From an uncultured Muribaculaceae bacterium (lineage in GTDB: Bacteria; Bacteroidota; Bacteroidia; Bacteroidales; Muribaculaceae), in the NCBI GenBank assembly GCA_910578385.1, contig CAJTQV010000004.1, forward strand, positions 1 to 64,000: 64,000 bases of DNA, written 5' to 3'. Below are positions 6,887 through 15,449 of this stretch, one piece after another. The notes beneath the pieces are model-generated. The model ran no database searches and had not been told where the DNA came from. It saw only the letters and a program-made list of their open reading frames with translations. How positions within the stretch are numbered: the first letter of the stretch is position 1; the number at the start of each line of letters is the position of its first letter. The position numbers and the translations under genes were made by a program.

Positions 6887-9079
6887 ATGTCCAGATTCCG
6901 GCTTATCAAGCAGCATGACGGTATGCAGTGCGGTGTCGCGTGCGTGTCGATGATATGCAGCCATTATGACAATCGGTTTTCGATTCAACGGCTGGAGGAC
7001 TATTGTCATGCGTCGAAAGAGGGTGTGTCACTGAAAGCGATTCATGATCTGAGCCAGGAAATCGGTCTCGACTCCATGGCCGGGAAGGTCGCACTTGATA
7101 CACTGAAGGAAGTCCCTTTGCCTTGTGTGCTGCATTGGAATCAGAATCATTTTGTGGTACTATATAAAGTCAACAAGAACGGCACCCGCTTCTGGATTGC
7201 CGACCCCGCGAAAGGTAAATACATCTGTTCGGCAAATGAAATGAAGCGGCACTGGGTCGCTACTAAAAGCAGTGGCGAGGAGAAAGGAATCGCCATGTTC
7301 TTTGAGCCGACCGAAAAGTTTGAGAAAGCAAATGAAACCGGCTGTCATGAAAAACGGTCATTCCGTTTTTTATGGAAATATTTCTTGCAATACAGAAGGT
7401 ATTTCCTACAGATTGTTCTCGGATTGGGACTCGGATGTGTGCTGCAACTCATCTTCCCTTTTCTGACACAATGGATTGTTGATATCGGCATCACCCATAA
7501 GGATATCAACTTCATATGGCTTGTACTTCTCGGTGAATTACTGATAGTATTGGGAAGAACGGCCACCGATTTTATCCGCCGGTGGCTGTTGCTTCATATA
7601 TCGATGCGTATCAACATCTCGCTTGTGAGTGACTTTTTCATAAAGTTGCTGAAGCTGCCGATGTCATTCTTCGACACCAAACTTATTGGTGACATAATGC
7701 AGCGCATGAGTGACCATGACAAGGTGCAGTCGTTTCTGACAACCCAGTTGCTGAGTATCATGTTCACGATGATATCATTTCTTGTGTTCGGTGTGGTTCT
7801 GTTCATTTATGATAGATTGATTTTCCTTATCTTTATGGTTGGAAGCATAATTTACGCCGGTTGGATAGCACTGTTCCTTTCGCGACGCAAGGTTCTCAAT
7901 TATGAGATGTTCGAGAAGCAGGCGGCGAATCAAGACCGGACCTATCAGTTTGTGACATCGATGCAGGAGATAAAGCTCCAGAACTGCGAGCGGCGCCGCC
8001 GCTGGGAGTGGGAAGATACACAGGCTGAACTCTTCACGGTAGAGATGAAGTCGCTGAAACTCCAGCAGACACAGGAGGCCGGCAGCATTTTCATAAACGA
8101 GATAAAGAACATCCTTATAACGGTGTTTGCCGCGACGGCCGTGATACATGGAGAAATCACACTCGGTGCGATGCTTGCCATCCAGTATATAGTTGGACAG
8201 CTCAACTCTCCCGTAGCGCAGCTGATGGCGTTCATATATTCATTGCAGGATGTGAAGATTTCTCTTGAACGCATCAACGAGATTCATGAACGCAGAAATG
8301 AGGAGACTTCCGCTAATCAGAAAATGAATTTCGGGTCGCAAAGGTCTATAAAACTAAGTCATGTCTATTTCAAATATGATATCCATGCTTCGGACGCGAC
8401 GCTTTCGGATGTCTCGTTTGAAATTCCAGAGGGTAAGGTAACTGCAATTGTCGGAGCTTCTGGCAGCGGCAAGACCACCCTGATAAAACTGATGCTTGGC
8501 TATTATCCGGTCTTGGATGGAAACATATCGGTTTCCGGACACGACATCAGTGACTATAATCTGAAATGGTGGAGAAACCAATGCGGCGTAGTCATGCAAG
8601 ATGGTGTGATATTCGCCGAGTCAATCGCCCGAAACATAGCTGTCGATGACGGCGACGTGGATGTTGAGCGGCTGGAACATGCGGCGAAGTTGGCCAATAT
8701 CCATGATTATGTGATGTCGCTGCCACTAAAATATGATACCAGGATAGGGCGCGACGGTAAGGGGCTCAGCCAGGGGCAGAAGCAGCGCGTTCTGATTGCC
8801 CGTGCGGTCTACAAGAATCCGGAATTCATTTTCCTCGACGAGGCCACGAACGCACTTGATGCCAAGAATGAGCGGGCGATAGTGGAAAATCTTGACGGGT
8901 TTTACAAGGGAAGAACGGTGGTTGTTGTGGCACACCGTCTTTCAACTGTAAGGAATGCCGACAGGATAGTTGTGATTGACCAGGGTCGTGTTACGGAAGT
9001 CGGAACACACGCGGAGCTTATAGAAAAACAAGGTACATATTTCAATCTGGTGAAAAATCAGCTTGAATTGGGAACGTGA
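6887..9079 (+). CDS. C39 peptidase-containing ABC exporter (PCAT)
   Basis: A 730-residue inner-membrane exporter expected to cut the precursor after its Gly-Gly and pump out the core. The N-terminal C39 peptidase (1 to about 135) has Q9, catalytic C15 (MQCGVAC), H88 (QNHFVVL) and D106 (IADPA), all present. A six-helix transmembrane domain follows (about 160-440). The ATP-binding domain has Walker A GASGSGKT starting at residue 523, the signature LSQGQKQR, and Walker B FIFLDEA with E652. It starts 15 bases after the barrel gene. The cognate leader is presumably that of the precursor at 2695, since no other double-glycine peptide is seen nearby. Confidence 0.95.
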   Translation: MSRFRLIKQHDGMQCGVACVSMICSHYDNRFSIQRLEDYCHASKEGVSLKAIHDLSQEIGLDSMAGKVALDTLKEVPLPCVLHWNQNHFVVLYKVNKNGTRFWIADPAKGKYICSANEMKRHWVATKSSGEEKGIAMFFEPTEKFEKANETGCHEKRSFRFLWKYFLQYRRYFLQIVLGLGLGCVLQLIFPFLTQWIVDIGITHKDINFIWLVLLGELLIVLGRTATDFIRRWLLLHISMRINISLVSDFFIKLLKLPMSFFDTKLIGDIMQRMSDHDKVQSFLTTQLLSIMFTMISFLVFGVVLFIYDRLIFLIFMVGSIIYAGWIALFLSRRKVLNYEMFEKQAANQDRTYQFVTSMQEIKLQNCERRRRWEWEDTQAELFTVEMKSLKLQQTQEAGSIFINEIKNILITVFAATAVIHGEITLGAMLAIQYIVGQLNSPVAQLMAFIYSLQDVKISLERINEIHERRNEETSANQKMNFGSQRSIKLSHVYFKYDIHASDATLSDVSFEIPEGKVTAIVGASGSGKTTLIKLMLGYYPVLDGNISVSGHDISDYNLKWWRNQCGVVMQDGVIFAESIARNIAVDDGDVDVERLEHAAKLANIHDYVMSLPLKYDTRIGRDGKGLSQGQKQRVLIARAVYKNPEFIFLDEATNALDAKNERAIVENLDGFYKGRTVVVVAHRLSTVRNADRIVVIDQGRVTEVGTHAELIEKQGTYFNLVKNQLELGT

Positions 9080-9090
9080 AGATATTAGTA

Positions 9091-9336
9091 ATGGCTACGG
9101 ATAAAGAAAATAAAGAAAGCGGAGGGCAACATCATGGCAAATCCGGCTCACATGACAGGATTGAACTGCGTTCGGAGAAAGTACGTGATATTTTAGGGTC
9201 CGAGCCTAATGTTTTGGTAAGATGGGGTATCGCGATAGTTACCGTTGTTTTCTTGCTGCTGATACTTGCTGTGCTGAGCATGGATTATCCCTATGGCAAC
9301 GGGGAATCTATTTTTGGGCATATTTTCCTGAAGTAG
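9091..9336 (+). CDS. HlyD-type adaptor stub: N-terminal segment only
   Basis: An 81-residue protein: a polar, Gly/His-rich start, then DRIELRSEKVRDILG, then one membrane helix and YPYGNGES. This is the usual beginning of Bacteroidota HlyD-family adaptors that partner PCAT exporters, where several hundred periplasmic residues normally follow. Here the frame closes 18 residues after the helix and a hairpin comes next. It is either a decayed adaptor or a purpose-built small partner of the exporter. A GTG start at 9076 overlapping the exporter stop is possible; the ATG at 9091 is preferred. Confidence 0.65.
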   Translation: MATDKENKESGGQHHGKSGSHDRIELRSEKVRDILGSEPNVLVRWGIAIVTVVFLLLILAVLSMDYPYGNGESIFGHIFLK

Positions 9337-9372
9337 CATAACTTCCTCACCAATCATATATTCTCATGATTA

Positions 9373-9409
9373 CACGGGTGAAAACGGGACAAGCCCGTTT
9401 TCACCCGTG
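9373..9409 (+). terminator. Strong hairpin closing the RiPP cluster
   Basis: A 16-bp perfect stem (arm CACGGGTGAAAACGGG, loop ACAAG) lies 36 bases after the adaptor stub. A smaller stem (GCCGTG at 9416-9421 with CACGGC at 9432-9437, then TTT) follows. Together they probably end the cluster transcript, although no long T-run follows the first stem. Confidence 0.65.
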
Positions 9410-9458
9410 CCTACCGCCGTGCCGCCGCTAACACGGCTTTGACGCGCCTAACACACAC

Positions 9459-9471
9459 AACCGGGATTTGG
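9459..9471. repeat. 13-bp direct repeat, right copy (RiPP cluster border)
   Basis: An exact second copy of AACCGGGATTTGG found at 2349-2361. It sits just beyond the cluster's terminator. Confidence 0.6.
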
Positions 9472-9534
9472 ATGCTAGTGGATGGCTGTTGTGGTGGAGC
9501 CAGTTACTGGGATGCAGCAGGGGGTGAAAATTGA

Positions 9535-9566
9535 TTTCGGTTTTTGAGGGATTTTTTGTAAATTTG
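9535..9566 (+). promoter_or_regulatory. Promoter for the GYF/pse operon
   Basis: TAAATTTG at 9559-9566 is a full -7 element. TTTC at 9535-9538, 20 bases upstream, is a one-mismatch -33 element. Start of transcription near 9573 leaves a leader of under 20 bases before the first GYF gene. Confidence 0.65.
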
Positions 9567-9590
9567 CAAATTAACTGATTTTGAACAGAT

Positions 9591-10166
9591 ATGGAAACTT
9601 CATATTTCATGATAATCGACGGCCAGCAGGCCGGCCCGTTTGTCCGCGAGGAACTTAAATACCACAACATCAGACCTGAGTCAATGGTATGGCGCGAGGG
9701 TCTGGAGAACTGGGTCGCTGCCTCGGCTCTGCCTGAGCTGGCAGACCTCTTCGCTCTCCAGCAGCCCCCGGTATATCCCGGAATGCAACAACCCTCCATG
9801 CAGCAGCCTGTCTACGGTCAGGAATTCACAGCCCGACCCGCTTACGGTCCGCAACCCTCCGGAATGCAGTCAGAGCCGATTCCTCATACCAACTGGTTGC
9901 CCTGGGCGATAGTCTGCACCGTGCTCGGCTGCATGACAAGCTGTATCACCCTGATACTCGGTATAATCGGAATCGTTCAGGCCAACAAGGCAAACGATAT
10001 GTACAACCGTGGTAACCGCGCTCTCGGAGACAGTGCGAACTCCTCGGCCAAGACAGTCACCATCTGTGGCCTTATCTTAGGTGTCATCAGCATCATAGGA
10101 ATGATATTCCTTTTTGCCACCGGCTACTTCACGCACATGATGGCAATAATTGATGCCCTTGACTAA
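9591..10166 (+). CDS. GYF_2 domain plus CD225-like membrane protein
   Basis: A 191-residue protein. Residues 1 to about 50 form a GYF_2 domain (YFMIIDGQQAGPFVREEL, then a Trp in WREGLENW), usually a protein-contact module. A Pro/Gln/Met-rich linker follows (about 58-100). The C-terminal two-helix part (LPWAIVCTVLGC ... ILGIIGIVQANKAND) has the CD225/dispanin style. It probably sits in the inner membrane with the GYF domain in the cytoplasm. It heads a run of seven close same-strand genes that continues into the pse genes. The function is unknown. Confidence 0.8.
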   Translation: METSYFMIIDGQQAGPFVREELKYHNIRPESMVWREGLENWVAASALPELADLFALQQPPVYPGMQQPSMQQPVYGQEFTARPAYGPQPSGMQSEPIPHTNWLPWAIVCTVLGCMTSCITLILGIIGIVQANKANDMYNRGNRALGDSANSSAKTVTICGLILGVISIIGMIFLFATGYFTHMMAIIDALD

Positions 10167-10186
10167 CTCTCTAACAGGCAGTCCCG

Positions 10187-10810
10187 ATGCTATACTTTGC
10201 AATGATCGACGGCGAACGCCGTGGCCCTTTCGAGCTGTCCCAGCTCGCCGAAGCGGGTGTGCGTCCCGGCACATATGTGTGGTGCAAGGGCATGTCCGAC
10301 TGGGAGAAAGCGGAGGATGTGGCCGACATATGCCGCCACTTCAGGCAGCGCATATTCGACATGATGCACCCCTCGCAGGCACGTCCCTCTTCGTCGGCCT
10401 CGTCTGAACAACATTATGCCGCGCCCGCAGAAGATCCATATGCTGAGGTTCCGTTGAGATACCGCGAGATGGTGCGCCGCTCGGGTGAGGCTCCCGCTGG
10501 CTTCCGGTCAGATGAGCCGGACACTTCAGTACCGCCGACCCCGACGCTGTTCATATCCATCTTCCTGCTCTTCTTCTGCTTTCCGGTCACCGGTCTTGTG
10601 GCCGTGTATTACTCCTACAAGTCGCGGCAATTCTGGATGGAGGCCACACGCAGCGAGTCGAAGCAGGGGAAACCGCTATACAGCGACAGCGAGCGAGAGG
10701 AGTGCCGCCGTCAGGCGCACGACTACGACCGTCAGGCCAAGATGTGGATAGGAATCACATTCTTCTTAGGGTTGATACTTTACGCACTGGTGAGTCACAA
10801 ATATTTGTAA
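10187..10810 (+). CDS. Second GYF_2 domain membrane protein
   Basis: A 207-residue relative of the preceding gene, beginning 20 bases after it. Its GYF_2 domain (MLYFAMIDGERRGPFELSQL ... WCKGMSDWEKAEDV) is followed by a Ser/Pro/Ala-rich linker. A CD225-like helix pair comes last: FISIFLLFFCFPVTGLVAVY, then a charged loop, then a final helix near the C-terminus. Tandem arrangement and shared architecture point to duplication. It ends 31 bases before pseB and is likely co-transcribed with it. The role is unknown. Confidence 0.78.
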   Translation: MLYFAMIDGERRGPFELSQLAEAGVRPGTYVWCKGMSDWEKAEDVADICRHFRQRIFDMMHPSQARPSSSASSEQHYAAPAEDPYAEVPLRYREMVRRSGEAPAGFRSDEPDTSVPPTPTLFISIFLLFFCFPVTGLVAVYYSYKSRQFWMEATRSESKQGKPLYSDSEREECRRQAHDYDRQAKMWIGITFFLGLILYALVSHKYL

Positions 10811-10841
10811 AATCAATGGCGGGTACGACCCGCGTCAAGAT

Positions 10842-11864
10842 ATGTTGAACAACAAGTCAATTCTCATAACGGGCGGCACAGGCTCGTTCGGCAAGAAATT
10901 CGTGGAGGTGATTCTCCGCCGCTATCCCGACGTCAAAAGGATAGTAATCTACTCACGCGATGAACTCAAACAGTTCGAGCTCAAACAGAAATATCCGCAC
11001 GATAAGTATCCGCAGCTGCGGTTCTTCATCGGCGACGTGCGCGACGGCGAGCGTCTGATCCGCGCCTGCCAGGGTATAGACGTGATAATCCATGCTGCCG
11101 CAATCAAGCAGGTGGACACCGCCGAATATAACCCCGAGGAGTGCATCAAGACCAACGTCAACGGCGCGCAGAACGTTATTAACGCCGCTCTCGCAACCGG
11201 TGTGCAGCATGTGGTGGCTCTCTCGACCGACAAGGCGTGCGCCCCGATCAACCTCTACGGTGCAACTAAGCTTACCTCCGACAAGCTTTTTACCGCCGCC
11301 AACAATATCCGGGGTAACAACCCGGTGCGTTTCAGCGTGGTGCGCTACGGCAATGTTATGGGTTCACGAGGCAGCGTCATCCCGTTCTTCATTGCCAAGC
11401 GTGACTCAGGAGCCAAGGAACTTCCGATTACCGATATGCGCATGACCCGCTTCAACATCTCGCTCGAAGCCGGTGTTGATCTTGTGCTCTGGGCCATCGA
11501 GAACCATCTGGGTGGTGAGATTTTCATTCCTAAGATTCCCTCATACCACATCAAGGATGTCGCCACTGCCATCGCCCCGTCACTTCCGCAGGTGGAGGTG
11601 GGTATCCGTCCGGGCGAGAAGCTCCACGAGGAGATGATTACAGCCACCGATGCGCTCAACACCATCGACATAGGCCGATATTACGCAATCCTGCCCTCCG
11701 TGTCTTTCCAGCATACACGCGAGGACTACATAGCCCATCATGGCGGCGTGCCTGTTCCCGACGGCTTCCATTACAGTTCCGACAAGAACACCGAGTGGGA
11801 GACTGTCGAGTCGATGCGTGCCAAAATCAAGGAGTTCGTAGACCCCGGTTTCGAAGTAAAGTAA
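10842..11864 (+). CDS. pseB: UDP-GlcNAc 4,6-dehydratase (inverting)
   Basis: The first enzyme of CMP-pseudaminic acid synthesis, converting UDP-GlcNAc to the 4-keto-6-deoxy-L-sugar. This 340-residue short-chain dehydrogenase has the nucleotide-binding GGTGSFG at 11-17. The active-site set characteristic of PseB/FlaA1 is present: D130 and K131 in LSTDKA, then Y139 and K143 in YGATK. It leads a pse block in biochemical order with short gaps. The product would be cytoplasmic. Confidence 0.95.
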   Translation: MLNNKSILITGGTGSFGKKFVEVILRRYPDVKRIVIYSRDELKQFELKQKYPHDKYPQLRFFIGDVRDGERLIRACQGIDVIIHAAAIKQVDTAEYNPEECIKTNVNGAQNVINAALATGVQHVVALSTDKACAPINLYGATKLTSDKLFTAANNIRGNNPVRFSVVRYGNVMGSRGSVIPFFIAKRDSGAKELPITDMRMTRFNISLEAGVDLVLWAIENHLGGEIFIPKIPSYHIKDVATAIAPSLPQVEVGIRPGEKLHEEMITATDALNTIDIGRYYAILPSVSFQHTREDYIAHHGGVPVPDGFHYSSDKNTEWETVESMRAKIKEFVDPGFEVK

Positions 11865-11904
11865 GAACCGACGGATGGTTATCATTTACATCAACTGAAA
11901 AGAG

Positions 11905-13068
11905 ATGAGAGAAAAACCGATTCCCTACGGCCGGCAGAACATCACCGACGAGGATGTAGCCGCAGTCATAGAGACACTTCGCAGCGACTATCTGACGCAG
12001 GGCCCGAAAATAACAGAGTTTGAGGAGAAGTTTGCCGCGTACGTCGGCGCTCCCTATGCCGTGGCGGTCAACAATGCCACCTCCGGGCTTCATCTGGCGG
12101 CAAAAGCGCTCGGTGTCGCTCCCGGACAGCGTGTGATAGTGACCCCGATGACTTTCGCGGCCTCGGCCAACTGCATCCGCTATTGCGGTGGTGATGTGAC
12201 TTTCTGCGACATAGACCCGGAGACATACCTGATGGATGCCCGCAAGCTGGAGAAAATTCTTGAGGAGAATCCGGCCGGCACTTTCGCCGGTATTGTGATA
12301 GTTGACTTCGCCGGTTATCCACACAATCTTGAGGAGTTCCGCAAGATTGCCGACCGTCACGGTCTGTGGATAATAGAGGACGCTTGTCACGCTCCCGGAG
12401 CATGGTGGACCGATTCCGCCGGCAACCGTCAGCTCACGGGCAACTGCCGTTTTGCCGACTGCACCGTGTTCTCTTTCCATCCCGTAAAGCACATCGCTAC
12501 CGGTGAGGGGGGCATGGTCACGACCGCGAGACCGGACCTGTTGGAGCGTCTGCGTCTGTTCCGCACTCATGGAATAACCCGTGACCCCTCGCTGCTGGAG
12601 AAGAACGACGGCGGCTGGTATTACGAGATGCAGGAGCTCGGATTCAACTACCGGTTGACCGATATACAGGCCGCGCTCGGAGTGTCGCAGCTGTCGCGTG
12701 CCGAGCAGGGTCTGCGGCGGCGTCAGGAGATAGCCCGCCGTTATGACGAGGCTTTCAGCGGCATAGAGGGTATCCGTACGCCGCGACGTACCGACGATAT
12801 CTATCATGCGTTCCATCTCTACATCATACAGGTCGAAGACCGCAAGGGACTATACGATTTCCTGCGCTCAGAGGGCGTGCTTGCACAGGTGCATTACGCG
12901 CCGCTGCATCTCATGCCCTACTACCGTCGGGATGGTTGGAAAGAGGGCTCGCTTCCGGTTGTTGAGGAATACTACCGTCACTGTCTGAGCCTTCCGATGT
13001 TCCCGACGCTGACCGATGAGGAGCAGCAGTATGTCATCGACAAGGTAATCGAATACGTAAAAAGGTAA
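11905..13068 (+). CDS. pseC: Pse pathway aminotransferase
   Basis: A PLP-dependent sugar aminotransferase of the DegT/DnrJ/EryC1 family, expected to aminate the C4 keto group of the PseB product. At 387 residues it is of normal length. The PLP-binding lysine is K195 in FSFHPVKHIATGEGG, and the preceding IIEDACHAPGA carries the cofactor-contacting Asp. The start gives MREKPIPYGRQNITDEDV, the usual PseC beginning. It follows pseB by 40 bases. Confidence 0.95.
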   Translation: MREKPIPYGRQNITDEDVAAVIETLRSDYLTQGPKITEFEEKFAAYVGAPYAVAVNNATSGLHLAAKALGVAPGQRVIVTPMTFAASANCIRYCGGDVTFCDIDPETYLMDARKLEKILEENPAGTFAGIVIVDFAGYPHNLEEFRKIADRHGLWIIEDACHAPGAWWTDSAGNRQLTGNCRFADCTVFSFHPVKHIATGEGGMVTTARPDLLERLRLFRTHGITRDPSLLEKNDGGWYYEMQELGFNYRLTDIQAALGVSQLSRAEQGLRRRQEIARRYDEAFSGIEGIRTPRRTDDIYHAFHLYIIQVEDRKGLYDFLRSEGVLAQVHYAPLHLMPYYRRDGWKEGSLPVVEEYYRHCLSLPMFPTLTDEEQQYVIDKVIEYVKR

Positions 13069-13090
13069 TACGTTAAAAGACAATAAAACT

Positions 13091-14386
13091 ATGAAGATAC
13101 TCGCGATTATTCCGGCCCGGGGAGGCAGCAAACGCATCAAGCGCAAGAATGTAAAGGACTTCTGCGGAGAACCGATTATTGCCTATTCCATACGAGCCGC
13201 GCTTCAGGCCGGATGCTTCAGCCGGGTGATGGTCTCGACCGATGACCCGGAAATCGCGAGGGTGGCCAAGAAACTGGGTGCAGATGTCCCTTTCATGCGC
13301 TCTGCGGCGACCTCTGACGATTACGCCACCACGGCCGATGTCATATCAGAGGTTCTCGACCGCCTGGAGGTGAACGGCCACATTTACGACGCTGTGGCCT
13401 GTATCTATGCCACGGCGCCGTTCATTACAGCGGAGCGGCTGCGCGATGCAGCGGATATGCTTGAGCGCGGCGAGGCACAGGCGGCGTTCACATGCGTGGA
13501 ATACTCTTACCCTATACAGCGGTCGCTCGCAATCGGCGAGGATGGTCGCATAGGAATGAAGTATCCGGAATATGCAACGGCCCGGTCTCAGGATTTGCCG
13601 AAGAGCTATCACGATGCGGGTCAGTTCTATCTCTCCACTGTGAAGTCTTTCCGCGAGTGCGGTTCGTTATGGGGTCCCGACACCAGACCGGTGATTCTAT
13701 CCGAACTTGAAGTGCAGGATCTCGATACGATGACCGACTGGAAACTTGCCGAAATGAAATTCAAGCTGCTCGGACACACTGTTCCCAAGAAAAAACGTGG
13801 TCGCAAGAGCAAAGCAGAGTTGGAGAGCAAAGCTGCGGAGCCTAAGGCTCCGGCCATTGTCTTCGCCCGTAAACCGGTGACCAAGACAGAGACCTTCCCC
13901 GAAACGATGAAACTTGGCAGATATACCTGCGAGTCATACGCGGTGATGGATGCTGTAACATCAGACTTGATGTTGCGTGGCCGCAATCATCCTGACATCC
14001 GGAAACGAATGGTCAATGAAGGGGTGGTAAGCCGCGAGGAGCATGAGGCGTTTGTCGGCTCGCTCCGTTCGCGTCAAGATAAGGTGTACTATGCCGTTAC
14101 GGCCAATATGGGTGACATAATCGGGTCGTTCAACATGGAGCGTACGGGCCCCGCGCGCATGGAGCGCGGCATATGGATCGACCCTTCGCAGTGGGGAAAG
14201 AACCATGCGCTGAAGATTCTTGCCCGTGCGTATGACTATTTCCACCGCGCGATGGATGTGGATGTCATCGAGACTAAAGTGCGGGTGGACAACGAGGCTT
14301 CCCATCGTCTGGAGCAGAAACTCGGAGCCGTCGAGGTCAGGCGCGATGAAGAGTATGTCTATTATGAGACCCGGCTCGCAGACTGA
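13091..14386 (+). CDS. Fused PseF cytidylyltransferase - PseH acetyltransferase
   Basis: A 431-residue two-enzyme fusion. Residues 1 to about 231 are a CMP-sugar synthetase (IIPARGGSKRIKRKN at 7-21) that activates pseudaminic acid with CTP, the PseF role. Residues about 275-431 are a GNAT-fold N-acetyltransferase of the PseH type (GIWIDPSQWGKNHALKIL), which acetylates the 4-amino group in mid-pathway. The linker (232-273) is Lys/Arg/Ala/Pro-rich and includes KKKRGRKSKAE. These proteins are usually separate; here the fourth and last-step activities share one chain. No separate pseF or pseH is present in the block. Confidence 0.9.
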   Translation: MKILAIIPARGGSKRIKRKNVKDFCGEPIIAYSIRAALQAGCFSRVMVSTDDPEIARVAKKLGADVPFMRSAATSDDYATTADVISEVLDRLEVNGHIYDAVACIYATAPFITAERLRDAADMLERGEAQAAFTCVEYSYPIQRSLAIGEDGRIGMKYPEYATARSQDLPKSYHDAGQFYLSTVKSFRECGSLWGPDTRPVILSELEVQDLDTMTDWKLAEMKFKLLGHTVPKKKRGRKSKAELESKAAEPKAPAIVFARKPVTKTETFPETMKLGRYTCESYAVMDAVTSDLMLRGRNHPDIRKRMVNEGVVSREEHEAFVGSLRSRQDKVYYAVTANMGDIIGSFNMERTGPARMERGIWIDPSQWGKNHALKILARAYDYFHRAMDVDVIETKVRVDNEASHRLEQKLGAVEVRRDEEYVYYETRLAD

Positions 14387-15389
14387 GCAGTCATCTGCAG
14401 GTCGTCGGCGTGTCGTGCTCCGTGCCGATGCCGGCAGTCAGATAGGATACGGTCATTTTGTGCGCACGGTCGCGCTCGCCGCTTATCTCCGTCATGATTT
14501 CGACTGTGTGATTGCAACGCGCAATACCGACCTCGGTCATCCGTCAGAGTGGCAGCATTCGCTTGTGGCGGAAGCCGGAGCCAGAGTGTTGCCCGTCTAT
14601 GGTTCCGGACTGTCGGAATTTGATGCCCGTTTTATCGCAAGTCTTCATCCGGAAGACTTGGTTGTACTTGACAATTATTATTTCACCACTGAATACCAAC
14701 GGGATGTCAGGTCGCGGGTCAAGGCTTTGGTCTGCATTGACGATATGCACGACCGGCATTTTGTGGCTGATTTGGTTCTGACCGTCTGCCCGTTGACACG
14801 TTCGGACTTCTCGCTTGAGGATTACACCCGGTTTTACGGAGGGGTTGACAGGGCTTTTCTTCGCGAACCCTTTCTTGATCCTGTGCCTCATCGCGAGCGT
14901 CCCGCTCTTCCCCGTCGCGTCGCCTTGGCCATGGGTGGAGCAGACCCGATGCATCTCACTGATACTGTCATCGCGGCATTGCGGAGCATTTTGCCCGATG
15001 TTGAGGTTGATGTCATAGTCGGGCAGTCAGTGGCAGTCGATGCGTCAGCAGGGATTCGCATATGGCGGCAGATTGATGCCGGAAGGATAGTTGATATTTT
15101 TGACCATGCAGACCTCGGCATCTTCCCGGCGAGCACAGTATGTGTCGAGGCTTTCTCGCGCCGTTTGCCGGTGGCAGCCGGATATTACGTAGACAATCAG
15201 AAAGACTTCTACCGGCATGGAGTATCGCAGGGCTGGTTCGCCCCCCTGGGCTGGTTGCCCGACGGCGGGGAGCAGATTGAGCACCGCCTTCGCCACGCTC
15301 TCCGTCACGGCATCCCCACGCCGCCCTCATTCGACTTCCCCCGGCGCCGCCACGAGCTTGTGCACATATTTAAAGAATTATGCGTTTAG
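14364..15389 (+). CDS. pseG: UDP-sugar hydrolase of the Pse pathway
   Basis: About 341 residues. The body opens RVVLRADAGSQIGYGHFVRT, the glycine-rich start typical of PseG, and the GT-B-like fold continues with AMGGADP and IFPASTVCVEAF. The enzyme removes UDP from the diacetamido-trideoxy sugar, leaving the substrate for PseI. The frame is open far upstream inside the previous gene. ATGs at 14346, 14355 and 14364 all overlap the pseF-pseH end, and 14364 is chosen because the conserved core begins shortly after. The overlap suggests translational coupling. Confidence 0.88.
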   Translation: MRPGSQTEQSSAGRRRVVLRADAGSQIGYGHFVRTVALAAYLRHDFDCVIATRNTDLGHPSEWQHSLVAEAGARVLPVYGSGLSEFDARFIASLHPEDLVVLDNYYFTTEYQRDVRSRVKALVCIDDMHDRHFVADLVLTVCPLTRSDFSLEDYTRFYGGVDRAFLREPFLDPVPHRERPALPRRVALAMGGADPMHLTDTVIAALRSILPDVEVDVIVGQSVAVDASAGIRIWRQIDAGRIVDIFDHADLGIFPASTVCVEAFSRRLPVAAGYYVDNQKDFYRHGVSQGWFAPLGWLPDGGEQIEHRLRHALRHGIPTPPSFDFPRRRHELVHIFKELCV

Positions 15390-15449
15390 TGTGAGTGTAT
15401 TTGCGTCGGAATTATTTTTGGAAGGAAAGTAGATCAAACCTAAAAATGT

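Noticed and set aside
11827..12816. 329-codon minus-strand ORF opposite pseC
   Set aside because: It lies antisense to a well-supported enzyme gene and has no recognisable motif; GC-rich coding DNA leaves the opposite frames open.
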